Shown here: piece after piece, positions 62,128 to 64,000 of the stretch | Numbering within the stretch: position 1 is the stretch's first letter | Layout: every line of letters begins with the position of its first letter | Assembly: GCA_040772905.1 (NCBI GenBank) | Contig: JAXGXJ010000013.1 | Span: 21,873-85,872 of the forward strand | Source of the DNA: JAXGXJ01 sp040772905 | Lineage (GTDB): Bacteria; Actinomycetota; Thermoleophilia; RBG-16-64-13 | Direction: 5' to 3' | Length of the DNA stretch: 64,000 nt | Made by a program: the position numbers and the translations under genes | Notes under the pieces: model-generated | Told to the model about the DNA's origin: nothing | Databases searched by the model: none | Seen by the model: only the letters and a program-made list of their open reading frames with translations

Positions 62128-63336
62128 GTGGCAGAGAACCTGGTCACCTACTGCGTCATCCACCAGCCCCGGCGCCTGCGGCTGCCGGCGACGGTCATAC
62201 CCCCAGGCACCGCCCCGGGTGCCATGGCGCCGTACCTGTTCGACGACGTCATGAACAAGCGCTACTTCGACAAGGTGGCGCGCTGGTGCTACTACCCCGC
62301 CGTGGAGATGTTCTCCGACATGCTGGGTCAGGGCTTCAAACTGGGCTTGGGCTTCTCGGTGAGCTTCCTCTGGCAGCTCAAGCGCTGGGACCGCGAGCTG
62401 GCCGACAGCTTCCGGGCGTTGGTGGCCCACCCCAACTGCGAACTGGTGGGCGTTGAGCCTTACCACAGCTTCGCATTCGCCATCGACATCAAGTTGTTCC
62501 AGCGCGAGATGCAGCGCGGCAAGAAATTCGCCGAGGAGTTCTTCGGCAAGGAGATCAACGTCACCGACACCACCGAGATGGTGATGAACAACGAGATCTA
62601 CTACGCCCTTCTCCAGGCCGGATACAAAGCGGGCATGCTGGACGGCCGTCCCTGGGTGCTCGAGTGGCGCGAACCCACCCACGTCTACGCCCATGGCGGG
62701 CGCGAACTGGCCCTTCTCCCTCGCCACCACGAGTTGTCCGATGATGTGGGCTACCGATTCAGCAACCGCACCTGGGCCGGTTTCCCGCTGCATGCCCACA
62801 CCTACGCGGCCAACCTACGCAAGGCCTGGGGCGACCTGGTGTTCATCGGTTGGGATTTTGAGACGTTCGGTGAGCACCACAACGTCGACACCGGCATCTT
62901 CGATTTCATGCGCGCCCTGCCGGCGGAGCTGCAGAAGAAGGGCGTCACATGCCTGCTGCCGTCCGAGGCGGTGGAGAAGTTCGGCGAGCACAAGCCCGAC
63001 CTGCCCCTCCCCGAGTTCGGGACCACCTGGGCCGGATCCGGGGGCATGGAGTTCTTCCTGGGCAACCCCTCGCAGCAGGCCATCTTCCGGCTGATGCACT
63101 CAGTGCTGCACAAGGCACGCCTTACCGGCAACCGCACGCTCATCGACCTCGCTATCTGGCTCCTGCAGTCCGACAACCTACATCTCATCCAATGGGCGGG
63201 AAGACATGGCTCGGAAGCAGAGGTGTCCGCGTATTTCACTCCCGACGAATGGTGGGACCTCGGCCCGGACATGATCCTCACCGAGCAGCAACGGGTCTAC
63301 ACCAACTTCGTACGGGCGATGGATGAGTACGCCTGA
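62128..63336 (+). CDS. GH57-family glycosidase (alpha-amylase/branching type)
   Basis: This 402-residue protein has the GH57 start YCVIHQPRRLRLP, GVEPYHSFAFAID, the predicted acidic motif FIGWDFETFGEHH near residues 245-257 and a C-terminal helical part (FRLMHSVLHKARLTG, LLQSDNLHLIQWAG). GH57 retaining enzymes act on alpha-1,4 and alpha-1,6 glucans. GTG 62128 has AGGGGG 5 nt upstream and follows the glycosyltransferase by 9 nt. It overlaps the next gene by 14 nt. Confidence 0.86.
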   Translation: MAENLVTYCVIHQPRRLRLPATVIPPGTAPGAMAPYLFDDVMNKRYFDKVARWCYYPAVEMFSDMLGQGFKLGLGFSVSFLWQLKRWDRELADSFRALVAHPNCELVGVEPYHSFAFAIDIKLFQREMQRGKKFAEEFFGKEINVTDTTEMVMNNEIYYALLQAGYKAGMLDGRPWVLEWREPTHVYAHGGRELALLPRHHELSDDVGYRFSNRTWAGFPLHAHTYAANLRKAWGDLVFIGWDFETFGEHHNVDTGIFDFMRALPAELQKKGVTCLLPSEAVEKFGEHKPDLPLPEFGTTWAGSGGMEFFLGNPSQQAIFRLMHSVLHKARLTGNRTLIDLAIWLLQSDNLHLIQWAGRHGSEAEVSAYFTPDEWWDLGPDMILTEQQRVYTNFVRAMDEYA

Positions 63337-64000
63337 GCCTCTACACATAGCCTTCGTATGGCACATGCACCAGCCTTATTACCGGCTGGGGCGTGGGCAG
63401 CCGTTCACTATGCCCTGGGCACGGATGCACGCTCTCAAGGACTACCTCGACATGGTGGAGGCGCTCAAGCCGTTCCCCTCCCTGCATCAGACCTTCAACC
63501 TAGTCCCCTCTCTGGTGGAACAGTTGGGGGCCTACGCGCAGGGCGACTTCACAGATGTCTACTGGGAACACACGCTGAAGCCGGCCGAGGAACTGACTCC
63601 CGCCGAGCGGGTCTTCATCGTGGAGAGGATGTGCGAGCGCACGGGGCATCCGCGCGCGCGGGCCCATCCTCGCTACCTGGAACTGGCGCACAAACGGGAG
63701 GCGCAGGCCATCCCCCGGTGGCAGGCCTGCGCCGACTCATTCACCCAGTCGGAACAGCGCGACCTGCAGGTGTGGGTCAACCTGGCCTGGTTCGAACCTC
63801 AAGCTCTGACACAGGGCCCTCTGGCAGGACTGGCGACGCGCGGGCGCGACTTCACCGAGCAGGACAAGGCCGTCTTGGCGGCGGCCCAGACCGACATACT
63901 GGCCCGTACGCTGCCCGCCTACCGCGATGCGGCCGCCCGGGGGCAGGTGGAACTCTCGACGTCGCCCTACTTCCATCCCATCCTGCCCTTGCTGGTCAAC
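63323..64000 (+). CDS. GH57-family glycosidase (3' partial)
   Basis: The frame opens at ATG 63323, overlapping the previous stop by 14 nt, and runs off the window after 226 codons. It begins LHIAFVWHMHQPYYRLG (GH57 region 1), followed by FPSLHQTFNLVPSLVEQL and STSPYFHPILPLLV, typical of the longer GH57/amylopullulanase-like group. The catalytic region lies beyond the window. Confidence 0.85.
   Translation, partial: MSTPEPLHIAFVWHMHQPYYRLGRGQPFTMPWARMHALKDYLDMVEALKPFPSLHQTFNLVPSLVEQLGAYAQGDFTDVYWEHTLKPAEELTPAERVFIVERMCERTGHPRARAHPRYLELAHKREAQAIPRWQACADSFTQSEQRDLQVWVNLAWFEPQALTQGPLAGLATRGRDFTEQDKAVLAAAQTDILARTLPAYRDAAARGQVELSTSPYFHPILPLLVN

Noticed and set aside
60481..62799. A 772-codon open frame on the minus strand opposite the glycosyltransferase and GH57 genes
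   Set aside because: No recognisable domain; both plus-strand genes are clearly supported by motifs and ribosome-binding sites.
1..64000. CRISPR arrays, insertion sequences, prophage or integrase genes
   Set aside because: No regularly spaced direct repeats, transposase, integrase or phage motifs were seen.

Overview
The window is high-GC and gene-dense, with almost no mobile or repetitive DNA, and reads as a bacterial chromosome. A DUF6049-like membrane protein, an LprG/P55-type lipoprotein-transporter pair, a DnaQ-GIY-YIG fusion, frequent GTG/TTG starts and several apparently leaderless genes point to Actinobacteria. Ferredoxin-linked 2-oxoacid oxidation, BcrA/BcrD-like ATPases, class I [4Fe-4S] fumarase and AmrS suggest an anaerobic or facultative, possibly deep-branching member. 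This placement is inferred from gene content only.

Layout. 2-4323: a PPDK-like protein without the PEP barrel, a long GAPDH, a phosphodiesterase and 6-phosphogluconate dehydrogenase. 4443-11515 (minus strand): a compact run tetR-korABC-bcrD-bcrA-EthD-ferredoxin-NuoG-like protein. It is divergent from citrate synthase across a control region with a perfect 12-bp palindrome. 13142-28363: a DUF6049-like protein with a degenerate anti-sigma-like protein, AmrS, a polar amino-acid ABC transporter, DedA, Mut7-C, two small unknown proteins, the lprG-MFS pair, a YhaM-like exonuclease, an acidic membrane-anchored protein and RarA. 28432-34825 (minus): fatty-acid operon fabZ-fabH-fabD-fabG-fabF-accD-accA, without acpP. 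34940-42230: the DnaQ fusion, a 61-aa protein behind a leader with a terminator, moeA, a FlgM-like protein, a degenerate M28-like membrane protein and CorA. 42430-49688 (plus): LarA, glycerate 2-kinase, hydroxyacid-oxoacid transhydrogenase (HOT) and a YdiJ-type FAD/Fe-S dehydrogenase. 49719-55468 (minus): fumAB-sdhCDAB followed by an SDR and a tautomerase. 55703-60484: TrpS, a cyclase, a lipoprotein, a DUF72 protein and TrpB2. 60619-64000: a GT4 glycosyltransferase and two GH57 enzymes, the last cut by the window edge.

How the genes may work together. 2-Oxoglutarate links several blocks. Citrate synthase feeds its synthesis, KorABC would oxidise it to give reduced ferredoxin, and the adjacent BcrA/BcrD-like pair, ferredoxin and NuoG-like protein look like an ATP-driven electron-delivery module for a benzoyl-CoA-reductase-type enzyme. 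The catalytic BcrB/BcrC subunits are not in the window. HOT is predicted to make D-2-hydroxyglutarate from 2-oxoglutarate, and the next gene is predicted to reoxidise it. Fumarase and succinate dehydrogenase complete the C4 side.
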